Assembly: GCF_947179165.1 (NCBI RefSeq)
Contig: NC_077243.1
Coordinates: 53,682,001 to 53,746,000, forward strand
Reading direction: 5' to 3'
DNA from: Solanum dulcamara
Taxonomy: Eukaryota; Streptophyta; Magnoliopsida; Solanales; Solanaceae
Length of the DNA: 64,000 nt
A model generated the notes under the pieces. It was not told the origin of the DNA. It saw nothing but the letters and a program-made list of their open reading frames with translations, and did not search any database. Each line of letters starts with the position of its first letter. The stretch's first letter is position 1. Made by a program: the position numbers and the translations under genes. Shown in pieces: positions 23,401 through 34,425 of the stretch.

Positions 23401-23721
23401 GTCATTGGCACCAATTAGATAGTAGTGATAGAGGCTTCATAGACTAGATAGTGAAGGGTCGATTGAGTATTTCTTTCCTTACATTATTCTTGTCAAACTA
23501 TTTTTAATGACAAATATTAGAGTTGATTTGTTGGCCCATGGCCTTTATTCTTTGAGTTAGATCGATGTTTTGAGTTGCCCACCGAATATTCTCTTTATTT
23601 TTTTGTCTTCCGCTGATTGAATGAATGAACGGTTGTGTGATCAGGCTATGTGGTTCGTTTGGGAGCCAGAAATGGTTTATGAGTGCCGGTTACGTCTAGG
23701 GTACCCTCCCGGGGCGTGACA
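20475..23721 (+). repeat. E1 3' LTR
   Basis: 3247 bases, starting TGTGACACCCC and ending CCGGGGCGTGACA. It is collinear with the 5' LTR. Visible differences include a shorter (CTT)n tract near 21175 and more substitutions in the GATTGG-rich stretch (about 22730-23050). The TATATATA box is at 21094-21101 and the three GC-rich palindromic motifs are at about 20879-21030. Confidence 0.93.
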
Positions 23722-23726
23722 ATTAT
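23722..23726. repeat. Right TSD of E1 (ATTAT)
   Basis: Matches 6231-6235 exactly, directly after the 3' LTR terminal CA at 23721. Confidence 0.92.
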
Positions 23727-24029
23727 AGAGTCAAGTACAAGACTCTGTTGACTAATGATGAAGCCTCTCCACTAGAGGATATTGTAATTGTTTCCATGGT
23801 CTGGCCAGTTCCACCTGATCATCAAACTAAAATAATTCTAGTGAAAAATGACTTCTGTCTATATGATATGGTTGATGTGTTCACCAATGATGGCTGGTGG
23901 TTCGGTCTTATCACTGGAAAAATTGGAAAGAAGTGCTATTTCTATTTTCCTACTACTAGGGATAACATTGAATATCCTAGTGACGTGTGGAGATTTCACC
24001 AAGAATGGTCTAATGGCGAGTGGATATAG
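23727..24029 (+). pseudogene. Agenet-domain protein, 3' half
   Basis: The frame continues that of 6063-6235 without a shift. Codon 23727-23729 follows directly once the element and one ATTAT copy are removed, reading RVKYKTLLTNDEASPLED and so on. The C-terminal part has the second Agenet motif: VDVFTNDGWWFGLITGKIG, then aromatic residues and FHQEWSNGEW, a signature of plant DUF724/Agenet proteins. The stop is at 24027-24029, right after the domain, so the preserved product is essentially one tandem Agenet module. Longer family members continue with a C-terminal coiled-coil domain not seen here. In its present state the 17.5-kb insertion makes the gene non-functional unless the fragments are expressed separately. 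Confidence 0.82.
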
Positions 24030-24364
24030 CCTCCCAGGACAAGGGAAGATATTTGAATTGTATTTATTTTTGTTTCAAGGAACTCTTTATGCACTGTGGT
24101 ATAAAATGAATGTCACTTAATCATTCTCATTACCTTATATTGAAAAACAAATTCTATGAGGTTTTTATATGTTGTGTCAAGGAAAAACAATATGACAACT
24201 CTACAAGTTTGAACAAAACTTTCAGATTAAATATTTCAAGTTATCAACCCTATTACTTTAGTTAGTGAAATGTTTTAGGAGGTTAAACATTTGAATTTTA
24301 TTTGAATTATGTTTTGGTTCTTGAATGATAACTTGGGAATTAGTAGAGTTGAGATCCATGAAAA
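24030..24364 (+). other. Flank between the Agenet gene and the Helitron
   Basis: AT-rich sequence consistent with the 3' untranslated and downstream region of the Agenet gene. No poly(A) signal could be assigned with confidence and no other gene is seen. Confidence 0.4.
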
Positions 24365-25411
24365 TCTTATATATATATATAAAGAGGATCCTAAACATGT
24401 GGCAAGCCCACATATTAGGAATTGCGTTTTTCCTTTATTCTGCTGATTTTTTTTAGATTTTCTCCTATTTCCTCGATTTACCTCATTAGTTGTCGTAAAT
24501 AAAATCAAAGACACCGTTTATTTATAAACCCAACCATTTTTTCTCTTTAATGACAGCCCATTAGGTTCTATCAATCGGTGTGTTCTTTGTTGATGACGGC
24601 AATTCCCTTGATTCCTAATTCAATATTTCTGCTTCATGTATGATATTCTTCACTTTTTCTCTCTTAATTTACTTTTTCAGAATGGTAAATGATTTTGGAG
24701 TGTGTTTTCAGTACATGCCATCACAATTTTTTTGAAAGTTCAAGTCGTTGATCGTTTGGCTTCACTTTATAATAGATTCTATCTCAAAGTAGAACAATAA
24801 TTTTTCCAGTAATTGGAGCGAAAGATCAACCACTATTTATTACATGGTATTGCTTTCCTTCTTCCATTATTTTTCTAAGAAATTTTTCCATTGAGGCTTG
24901 TCCATCCTTTCATTTGGGTATAATGAGTTATAAGTAGAAATTTTGTAGTTTTAAATTTTCCTGAATTGACGAATTGATCTCTTTTTATTTTGGATTGTAT
25001 AAGGATCACAAGTCTGCCATCACTTGTTGTAGTGCCTCATATAACTGCACTGTTGTTATTGTCACGACATTCTCTGTCACTTTAGTAATCAAGTATCTAT
25101 TTTATCGCATTAATTATTTATGATACTCATACCTATCAAAAATAATAATTATGCTACTCATAAGAAATAATCCTGTTGCGGTGTTTTAACATTTTACGCT
25201 TGAAACATTTGAAACTTTCTTGAAAGTGTAGTAAATTTGATTTTAGACAAACGAATACTAAGTTTTTTGTGCATACAAATATGAGATTCAAACCGAAATA
25301 CATTATGTGCTTTCTTGTCGTCTTTTAAAGTCTTACCAATTATCGATATAATATCTACGTCTTGCTACAAAATTTTCATTTAGTTTCTATTTATTCCTTT
25401 TAATGTAGAAT

Positions 25412-26245
25412 GATGGAGATTGGTGTTAGGCCTAACGGGTGACTTTTTTGGGCACTATTAATGGGAGGAAACCATGGGTTTCTTATTAGTGAAGCTAGCA
25501 AATTCCTTAAACAAATAGAAGGGGTTTATGGTGTTTGTCAAGAATAAAACATTATGGGTGTATGTTGGATTTGTTTCCATGTGCAGGGTTGATTAAAGAA
25601 GCTATAGAGATGAAAGAGGCCATGAATATAGCTGGTAATGTGTTTGTCTAGCGCGGATTACTAGGTGAGTGTAGATATATAGGCACGTGTAGCTAACTTT
25701 GTAAGCGGCTGAAAATTGAATGGAAGTGAAACCTAAAGATGGTGGCTCTTATTGATTCTTGAAAAATGTTTATGCAGATGCTGACTACTGTGATGATATG
25801 GTCATATAAGGTGAAGAAGAGACTGCAATGACCAAGAAGAGCATCGGTTGTACTTTGTTTCCACATGCAGGGTTGATTAAAGAAGCTACGGAGATGAAAG
25901 AGGCCATGAAAATGGCTGGTAATGTGTTTGTCTAGAATGGATTACTAGGTGGGTGTCGATATATAGGCACGTGTAGCTAACTTTGTAAGCTGCTGAAAAT
26001 TGAATTGAAGTGAAACCTGAAGATGGTGGCGCTTATTCATTCTTGAAAAATGTTTATGCAGATGCTGACTATTGTGATGATATGGTTAATATAAGGTGAA
26101 GAAGAGACTACAAAGACTAAGAAGAGCATCAGTTGTTTTTTGCTTCATTAAATTGGAGTGACACATGAGTTAATTTCATGGGATGACTTGCACCCTCAAA
26201 GAAGCGAACATATATTTCATCAATTGTATGCAACTCAAGTTAAAG
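25412..26245 (+). pseudogene. Captured PPR protein fragment (E/E+ region), partly duplicated
   Basis: In shifting frames the sequence reads like the C-terminal part of a PLS-class pentatricopeptide repeat protein. Pieces seen in order: RPNG..FLG, IKHYGCMLDLFPCAGLIKEA, NVFVWRGLLGECRYIG-like (the W codon is now a stop in the text), PEDGGAYSFLKNVYADAD followed by CDDMVNIR, and an E+-like VTHELISWDDLHPQRSE. PPR proteins of this class act in organellar RNA editing. Several stops and frameshifts make it non-coding. A 284-base block is present twice in tandem (25570-25853 and 25854 to about 26141), which repeats the E-motif part. It lies wholly inside the Helitron, consistent with gene capture. Confidence 0.75.
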
Positions 26246-28504
26246 TAATATAATATTACTGGAAATAGAGCTTTATTAAATTGTGACAATCTTTCTATGG
26301 CTCGAAGGCTTAATGATGAAATCACTAGTCTCATCCATGCTCCTGGAGACAAACGATTGAGAAATTGACAAGGAAGAAAGCTTGGATTGAAGACTGAAGT
26401 AGTACATGAACGATAACATCTTCATTTGGGAGATAAAACTTGGATGTTTCTTTTAGGTGTTGTGTCAGTCCTATTCTAAAGAGATTACAGAGTTTGGTAG
26501 CAACTCTTTTGTGCATAAAGAAGTATTCTATTTGCAGGTTTCTATATAGTTACACCTTTATTGGACATGAATAAAAAGAATTCGAAGCATAGGAAGAAAA
26601 AAATGGTAAAAAAAGATGAAGAAGAACATGTAAGAGTTATCGGGAGATAAGTTTCATGACTTCTGGTGATTGATTTGCCCAAGAAGTATGATTTTTTTCG
26701 TTTAGTTTCTTTTGTTATATAACTTGAGCTTCACATCTCAAAACTTGGCTGGCATTGGTAAATTTGCACTCTTTAATTTAAGAGAAATTTTTTTGATGTG
26801 GACTCTGAAAATTACGTAAAGTCATAGTCAATGAACCATCACCGCATCTTCTGTCATGCCTCTTCCTCGCTATTTTAATCTTGTAGTATCTTCTCTTCAC
26901 TCCATAGCGAGCAAAAATTTTTTGTAGAAAATCTCAAAACAATATGCCACAGATTCAAAAGTGATAAAGTTGTATTGGACAGTAACATGGGCTGTGCACA
27001 TATATGCACATGGTGTAAATAATGTGTTAGTTAATAGTGGTGTTAGTATTATGTGTGTGGTGTTAGTTAGCTGTGGGTTCCACATTAATTAAGGGAGTTA
27101 GAAGGTTAGTTGAGATTAGTAAATATTTAGCTTTTTTAAGTATAAGAATAAGGGAACAGCTGTAAAGGAAATAGATATTTTTCCTTTTCTCTTCAATAAA
27201 AAATTTTCTTCCTCTGCTCAAACCTCTCTCTAAAGTTCCCTTCTCAGAACTCTCTAATGATCATTTCTACAAGTTGTGATGAAATCAAGTTGTAGGATGA
27301 TTCAAAAGTGAGAAAGGGATCCCCTTTATCATTCAAAATATTCAGAGGTGAAAAGGTAATTGAATGTTTATATTTCTTACTATCGTTTACTTAAATATAT
27401 ATATATATATACATATATATACTGTAGAAGCTATTCAATTTTCATATTTCTTCGAATTCTCTCTTTTTAGTATCCATTTCCGCTACATAACTTTGTAATG
27501 AAAGGAGAAAGGTTCCATGATTAAAGTAGGCTACGTATATTCAAGATTTTTGTGTTGATTACTTTGTGTTTACACTTTTTGTGATGAATTTGCAGAAATT
27601 ATTTTCGATTTTAGGTTGGATGTTAAAAAACTCTTCATAGACTTTTGCTCCAGCGCACTGCTGCTACAAGATGGATAGGTTAGGTTGGCATCATTGGGGA
27701 AAAAATAATATTAGGTTTGACTTCAACTTTTTCATTCATCTCGGAGAAGGGATCGAGCTATCAAATCCTGAAATCAGTTTGTTGGCAGAAAAATTCAAAG
27801 ACATATTTCTCCGAGACTGAAACTTCTTCTATGATTAATTAAATATTGTTTGATAAGTTTGAATCATTTATAATTTGTTATGTGCTTGGATACTGAAGAA
27901 TGAAGTTGGCATTTAATTTGTTGCAATACTATTTAAGATGCATGAAATGTTGTTCACTGTGAGTTTTCATTTGTAGACGCAGTTGTGGAAGGTTGTGATG
28001 TTACAGGTATACTGCTGAATACCTTAACTTCTTAATAATGATTAATGTTTACTTTTAGAGAAGAAATTCAAGTAATCTCTTTTGTATCACATGGTTATAT
28101 AACTATCTCAATTGTATTTATTTGTTCGTCTAATCAGGTTGCCAACCCTCGAGCAAAATCTGTTGCCTTCTGTTACAACTGATATCTTTCATTTGGAAGT
28201 TGATTAAATTGTAAGAAACTGTCAATATCGTCAAAATAAAGAAGAAGAAGAGAGTCCATCCTCAATAGTCACCCTAGCTTCTAGCAATAACTCATGCTCC
28301 ACACGAGACACCAGATTCGTACTACAAAAACTGCTTAGTAGGAGATCAGAATCTGGTGTCATATTTTTGTTACATTAAAACCATCGTAATGAATGAATGG
28401 ATTTTTTAAAAGTAGAAACAAATGAGTTGGATATGTGTACATTAGCTAAAAGGAAAAAAGATATTAGAAAATGTTATATGTACAGTTGATGAGGCCGTTC
28501 ACCA

Positions 28505-28532
28505 CCACGCGAAGCGCGGATAATTTACCTAG
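28505..28532 (+). other. Helitron 3' terminus (hairpin and CTAG)
   Basis: CGCG-AAG-CGCG forms a four-pair GC hairpin (plus a C-G pair across a bulged A), followed by GATAATTTAC and CTAG at 28529-28532. The GC-rich stem in an AT-rich region and its spacing fit a Helitron termination signal. Confidence 0.7.
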
Positions 28533-29851
28533 TCATAAAATAAATGCCTCCCATATGCTCTTCCCTTTTGTTTTCAAAGTTGAAAATTTGAATGAATGGG
28601 GCTTGAGGAATCTAATTCAAACACATAGTTTGAAAGATCATTGAATTTATTTCATTAGTCTAATAGTGTAATCACATGTATATGGACACGAACTACACAA
28701 AAGAATTATAGTCTATCAATCTACTTTGTCACATAATAGTTCCAATGCTTTTCGTAGAAGAAATCTTCACAAGAATCTTCACTTAGAACTTTACAGGAAT
28801 GGGAGAAGAAGAAGGAAGAAGGAACTTTTCTTTCTGATTGTAGTGAGGAAAATATATGTTATTTATTTTCAACAGAAACCTTTTATAAGCCTCAAGGGAC
28901 ATAACTATTCAAATAGTTGTGTCTTTTCCATTCAATAGTTGTGTCTTTTCATTCAATAGTTGTGTCTTTTCCCGTTATATTTATTAATATATATAATACA
29001 TAATTATATATTTAATCTCTCATGGATCGGGGTGGACCCACGTGGGTGACCCATCCAATCTCCTTCAAGGCTTAAATGTATCCCTAACTTCCAACGATTG
29101 TACAGAGATTAATCCAATCTTCAATGTATCTATCATGTATTTGATTTCACTGTATCTTCCTCAATATTTACGTTTTTCAATAGTCAAAATTGTTCAATCT
29201 CCTTACTTTAAAATCTCGCTTCTAATTGATTTCATATCTAGACAATTATTTTAAAGTGATGAAGTAGAAATGACAAAGTCAAGTTTTTCCAAGGACATAA
29301 AAAATACCCAAGTGATGCGAGGAAAATGAGATGGAGCACAAAAGAAGTTCTTGTGAACTTTTGTAGGTATTGGTTTTGTCTTTTTTGCTTTCCTCTACGT
29401 GTAGTGGTCTGATCGTGAGTACGACGTCCATTTTTTTAGGAAATTAATATCATCTATTTGGGGGAGGAAGATAACTCTGATCTCAGCAGCAGATAATATC
29501 AGAAGTTTGGACTGGAAGATCATGACGATGGCCTCATCCATAAGATCATTCTAGTAAGACGTCTTTTTCATTTTACAGCTCAATGTTACGTCAAAAATCT
29601 CCCATCCAACCACCAAGAGTGGCTAATTCGAGGAAATGATCACTTGTTGCATTTGGTTGCTCTCTTTGTTTGCCTTCTTAATTTTGAATCCCCGTTCAAT
29701 TTAAAGATTTGTGTTGATTGAAATTCAAAATTAATTTCATGTCTGAATAGAAATCTCATAAATCAAATGAGATTAAAGTTTGATTTGTCACTGTTAGAGA
29801 ACTATGAAAGATACTGCCACTTTCCATATAGGCATTTCAATTGTTTGATTC
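28533..29851 (+). other. Unassigned single-copy-like sequence
   Basis: No gene is recognised. A short direct repeat of AATAGTTGTGTCTTTTC occurs three times at about 28911-28972 with a period of roughly 21-23 bases. Short frames at 28726-28938, 29042-29254 and 29767-29955 have no recognisable family; the last runs into E3 at 29857. This stretch was contiguous with 52827 onward before E3 inserted. Confidence 0.4.
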
Positions 29852-29856
29852 CTCCT
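29852..29856. repeat. Left TSD of E3 (CTCCT)
   Basis: CTCCT is repeated at 52822-52826, 22.97 kb away, directly after the other LTR edge. Confidence 0.88.
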
Positions 29857-31008
29857 TATTATGCCCCGGGAGGGTACTTTAGGCATGGCCGACACTTAAA
29901 GATCATTGTTGGTCCCCAAGCAAACCACTTGGTTCAATCATACAATCATTCATAAATATTCTAACAACGGAAGACTCAACTCATTATGATAAACTAATCA
30001 TCAGATAAGGACAACAGCTAACAATCTTTCTAATCAATAAAAACAACAAGACTAGTATGAATGAAACTACCCAAAAATAATACAAATCAACAACATCAAT
30101 AATCTAGTCTATGAAGCCTCTATCAACTGTCTAGGTGGTTCCAATGACAGGTTCATGGCTACCTCAAACCAAATGAAGAAAAGATAACTCAAAGATAGAA
30201 AGATAAATGTAGAATCCTCCTGAAGCATGGAGGACTCACTAAATAGATGAATGCGAATAGATCCTCAATGATGCACTTGTTGATGATCTCTAGTACCTGT
30301 CTCTGCATCATGATCAGGCCTAAATGGACGTCAGTACATGAAATGTACGAGTATGTAATATAGCAGAATAAAACATTTATCAAGGTAGAATAAATTCAAT
30401 TCAAATAACTCAATTAAGGGTAAGAACTCAATCAGGTTGTCAAAAAGTCTAAAGAAATAGTAAGATTTAGACAAAGACCAGTCATATACAATCCAATCTA
30501 ATCCTATCCAATCAGAGTACTTACAAGAACTATATGGTAGTTTCTCTTATCCGACAACCATCACTTATGAGCCAGTGATAGTATAATAAGCCGACATTAT
30601 TTCCGTGTCTGTTCAATACCTTGCCATGATAAGAACGAATCAACCAATCATGGATCCAAAACCAATCGAGTCCAATCATGTCAGGAAAATAAGTTAGGAA
30701 ACATCTGATTTAATGGTTCAATCCTCTCCTATGTTTGTGACGTAGTTATTGGATTAGAGTTATTACTATTCTTACCCAATTCGGTCCCGGATACTCCTCC
30801 CAGGACTCAAATCTCATAGGACAATCAATCCAAATCAAGAAGTTTCAAATGGACTCTTATCAATTCATCAATTCAATCAAATCAATCCTTTCAACCAATC
30901 AATTTCTCAATCATTTATTTAAGAGAAGTTTGGGCAATCATTTATGACAACATTCAGGTGAAACCATTCATTTTGGGTCAATTATGAAAATATAATGGAC
31001 TATCAATT
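29857..31008 (-). repeat. E3 3' LTR, distal (U5-side) piece
   Basis: Matches the left part of the LTR at 50611 onward: the CCCGGGAGGGTAC terminus (29863-29876), GGTCCCCAAGC, and the GACGTCAGTACATG region near 30327-30342. Its terminal TGTCA has decayed to TATTA. The same U5-side blocks occur inverted in the E1 LTRs, linking the two families. Confidence 0.88.
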
Positions 31009-31037
31009 CACTACAAGAAATAAGACTTATTGTGGCG
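31009..31037. repeat. CACTA left terminal inverted repeat
   Basis: 29 bases starting CACTACAAGAAATAAG, identical to the reverse complement of 42715-42743. Confidence 0.95.
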
Positions 31038-31247
31038 CCAAACGTCGCTACAAAATGATCCAAAGTCGTCGCTAATGGTATATAGCAGCGACAATTGCTC
31101 CGTTCGTAGTAGTTCCATAACTAAAGGTTATTTGTGACGATTAAACAATGTCGCCACAATAAAACTCTATCTGTAGCGACATAATTCGTCACAATATATA
31201 AATAAATATGCCACAAAAAATAATAATTTACAACACAAATACTTGGA

Positions 31248-31790
31248 AAGTCGCTCCTAAAATATGACCTATAGTGGCGATATAGTTGCCACAAAATCGT
31301 ATACGATAACTGTGGCAACTGTTATGTCGCTCCTAAAATATGGCCTATAATGGCGACATAGTTGCCACAAAATCTTACACGCTAACTGTGGCTACTGTTA
31401 TGTCGCTCCTAAAATATGGCCTATAATGGCGACGTAGTTGCCACAAAATCGTATACGATAACTGTGGCAACTGTTATGTCGCTCCTAAAATATGGCCTAT
31501 AGTGGCAACATAGTTGCCACAAAAGCTTACACGCTAACTGTGGCTACTGTTATGTCGCTCCTAAAATATGGCCTACAGTGGCGACATAGTTGCCACAAAA
31601 TCGTATACGATAACTGTGGCAACTGTTATGTTGCTCCTAAAATATGACCTATAGTGGCGACATAGTTGCCACAAAAGCTTACACGCTAACTGTGGCTACT
31701 GTTATGTCACTCCTAAAATATGGCCTATAGTGGCGACATAATTGCCACAAAAGCTTATATGCTAACTGTGGCTACTATTATGTCGCTGAT
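31248..31790. repeat. CACTA subterminal 76-bp tandem repeats, about 7 units
   Basis: ATGTYGCTCCTAAAATATGRCC recurs at 31324, 31400, 31476, 31552, 31628 and (as ATGTCACTCC) 31704, an exact 76-base period. Each unit contains GTGGCGACATAGTTGCCAC-type inverted words. In En/Spm, subterminal repeats bind the TNPA protein; that role is inferred here. Two alternating unit types are visible (one with GTATACGATAACTGTGGCAA, one with TTACACGCTAACTGTGGCTA), so the array probably grew by 152-base steps. Confidence 0.9.
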
Positions 31791-33042
31791 AAATATTGAT
31801 ATTAATTAGTAGCATCTCCTATCGCTGCAAAAAAGTATAAACTATTAACATCAACTTTTATGTTGCTGCTACACGTCATTAATTAACAGCCGCAAAAATC
31901 CACTAAATATCAGTAGCAATTTTTTTGTCATTGCAAAAGGTAATATTCATCTCGTTACTATAGACCAATATTTAGTGTTTTAAAAACAAATTCTCTAAAA
32001 TTAGTATATATATAGATATTAAAAACATCTAATATATAGTATTTCACAAAATTAGAACAAAAGCATTTACGAGTACGTACATATTAGCTAGTACTTCAGT
32101 TATCATTGTATCTCACAAAATTAGAACAAAAGCATTTCGTGTTTGCATATACAAGTACAAAAAGCAAAAACTCCCATTGCACGCCTTCAAACTACTTCTT
32201 GATTGGGCCCCATTGCATCAGAACCTTGTCCCTGAAAATAGAAAAACAATATCAACTTCCTCGAATGACTTCAATGTCTCAAACTGTCTTTCATAGTATT
32301 CCTTTTTTCCTATAATCAGTAAAAAAGTAGTCAAAAGAGGACTGAGGATGTTAAAGATAGGAGCTTTTCATATAGCTTCTATTGAGTCCTAATTTAACAT
32401 CAAACAGTACTTAGTCTACAGAAAAGGAAAATTACCACTTTTTTCCTTGCCAAGAACATGTTTCTTGGGATGTTACTCTTCATATCCCAACCTAAAATCT
32501 TAACTTTTCCTTATACTTCACAACATAAAGTAGCAGCTAAAGCAACAATATTTTGTAAATAACAACTAAAAGAAGCAAGATTTTGACTCCAAAAATGGAA
32601 ACACAGAAACTAAAAAGTTTACAAAACCAAAACCTACAATAACACAAGACTTGAGCACTTTATCTGGAAGCCTTAACAAAAAATCATGCCTTAGTGACTT
32701 ATTAAATGAGTTTCGCCGGCTGAAACCAAGAAAAGCTTTCCCAAAAGTGTCCTATAGATAATGATAAGGTTGTTGATAGCTTATCAGAAGCCTTCACTAG
32801 TTTCCAGTAAATAGATAACACAAAAAACTTCCAACAATCTTCCACTTACTGTTGATAACTAAAGTACTTCTTGTTGGCCATAGGCCATAGCTTTGTTGGA
32901 TTCGGCATCTCTAAAGCCATGGAAAGCTTTCCAGAAAACATTTCAGTTGTTGGATTTTCCTAATAACTAGTCCAACTTTTAATGTAACTATTTTCTACAC
33001 GAAGATAACAATTTATTATATTCCAAAAGAGCAAGAGAAAGT
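31791..33042. other. CACTA 3' non-coding region
   Basis: AT-rich, with scattered short GTCGC/GCGAC words near 31790-31930. No gene recognised; the 32106-32315 frame has no family resemblance. Confidence 0.45.
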
Positions 33043-33500
33043 ACCTGTTGAATTCTAGTCATAATAGCAGCCATTTGTTCTTAGAACATCTTGTCTACCT
33101 CGCCTTTCATGTGTTCACGCTCCTCTTTTAATTTTTTCTGCAAATCTTCTTTCATATTCTTTTTTAAATCAGTAGTCATTTGTTCACGTTCTTCTTGTAA
33201 CTTTCGATCCATATCAGCTTGCATCTCTTGACGAATACTTTCCATTGCCGAAGTTACACTTGCCTCTATGTCTGACTGATGTAGTTGAGTGTTTTTAGGA
33301 GGCTTCTTTCCATATCCTTTTCCCCGAACATAGCCTGATCTCTCACCGAGAACCGATGATAAAATCTCATCCCTAGTCATGGGATGCTCGATCTCTTCAG
33401 ATTGTTGTTCAACAACAAGTTGTTGAAGCTGACCCTGCAATAATATTTAATTATTTCACCAAAACATAACGTATATATTGAAAGTAACTTTGGACTTTCT

Positions 33501-33690
33501 TTGGTCCAGCTTTTGGACTTCTTCCAATGCAAACATGTATTCCGAGAAGCAAACTTCCCTGCAGATACATTGTCCAAATGCAGTCATATGCTTGAACATA
33601 CACAATATTTCTATAATTTTCAGCAACTACCACAAGAAACTATGGGCTACATCAAGTTGGACAAGCTAGGGATGGCAAGTTTTAGAAGAA
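33501..33690 (+). pseudogene. RNase H-type C-terminal fragment (retroelement-derived), copy 1
   Basis: The frame reads HVFREANFPADTLSKCSH and then YFYNFQQLPQETMGYIKLDK. This resembles the C-terminal end of RNase H-like domains from plant non-LTR elements (HVxREAN..AD.L.K). It lies in the last intron of the TNPA-like gene, antisense to it. Two related tails are at 34325-34425 and 40440-40580. The origin (LINE 3' end or captured host sequence) is not settled. Confidence 0.5.
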
Positions 33691-34324
33691 GAAAACTCAA
33701 CCTCCTTGAACTCTTCTTACAGCTTTAGTGTTCTAACTTCTTCTTCTTCAATTTGGATGTCTCTATTTCATAGCTATATCGACTTTGAAGATTTAATAGT
33801 TAGGACTTTTGTAAAGGGGAGAGTCCCTCGTTTATAGCTTTCCTAGACTAAACAACTTATCATTAGAGATAAGGACTAGAGTAGGTATTTCTGCTCTATT
33901 TCTGCTGTACAGGTACATTGCAGACCTGCAACACTTGATACAGCACTTGGAATTCCTCTCTTGTTTGCTTTCATTGTGCAGGTAAATAAAGTGTTGCAGC
34001 ACTTTATGACTTTGTTGTCGAATTGCAGCATACATCTAGAACCTGCAGGTTGATTTAGCATGGTGCAATGTAGTGGATTACTACATCAACAACTAAGTTT
34101 ACTGCAGAACTGCAACATCCAACAACAAATACCTCAACTACACAACCATGTACATATCTACAATACAACCATACTTGGAACCTTTAGCATCCAACAACCT
34201 GCAACACCTTACAATAGTCATCCTCATCTTCACCTTCAGAACCTGCAGAAATATGGGGCAGAAACTGTAGCTGCAGTTAAGTCCTCAATGGTGTTCTCAT
34301 TTCCATGTCTTCAAGGGTGTTTAT

Positions 34325-34425
34325 TTACATAGACAAAGAAACTTTACAGCTGATGTTTTGCCCAAACACAGCCACAAATCCAAAGAAGAAAGATTACATA
34401 TTGAAGTAGACAAGGTGAATTAATG
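34325..34425 (+). pseudogene. RNase H-type C-terminal fragment, copy 2
   Basis: The frame RQRNFTADVLPKHSHKSKEE has the same RxxNxxAD.L.K signature as copy 1, about 830 bases downstream on the same strand. Between the copies lies sequence rich in CTGCAG and AACTGCA words, also found near 40930-41100. Confidence 0.45.

Larger units (their letters stand above)
6236..23721 (+). mobile_element. E1: large non-coding (LARD-like) LTR retrotransposon with a nested element
   Basis: A complete LTR element: 5' LTR 6236-9494, PBS 9499-9510, internal region, PPT 20462-20474, 3' LTR 20475-23721, and TSD ATTAT on both sides. Both LTRs are about 3.25 kb and align along their whole length with a few percent differences by eye, so the insertion is fairly recent. 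Once nested E2 (10161-19452) is removed, the internal region is only about 1.7 kb and contains no recognisable gag, protease, RT or integrase. This is the structure of a LARD, a non-autonomous element moved by proteins of a relative. It lies in the coding frame of the Agenet gene. Confidence 0.93.
24365..28532 (+). mobile_element. Non-autonomous Helitron carrying PPR gene fragments
   Basis: The 5' end is TCTTATATATATATATAAAG after an A at 24364. The 3' end is TTTACCTAG followed by T at 28533, with a short CGCG/CGCG hairpin (28508-28518) eleven bases before the CTAG. These are the Helitron hallmarks: 5' TC, 3' CTAG, subterminal hairpin, insertion between A and T, no TSD. No Rep/helicase frame is present, so it must be moved in trans. 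The interior holds a decayed PPR gene piece (25412-26245) and a TA microsatellite near 27396-27421. The rest (24420-25400 and 26250-28490) is not recognised. Confidence 0.75.

Noticed and set aside
23848..24120. 90-codon plus-strand frame overlapping the Agenet 3' half
   Set aside because: Out-of-frame shadow of the Agenet coding sequence.
27000..27360. Possible Copia-type solo LTR inside the Helitron
   Set aside because: The style (AATAAAAAATTTTC tract, CTCTCTAATGATC) was suggestive, but no TG..CA ends, TSD, PBS or PPT could be found.
28726..29254. Two 70-codon frames as host genes
   Set aside because: No domain, no conserved partner in the window, and basic or hydrophobic low-complexity composition.
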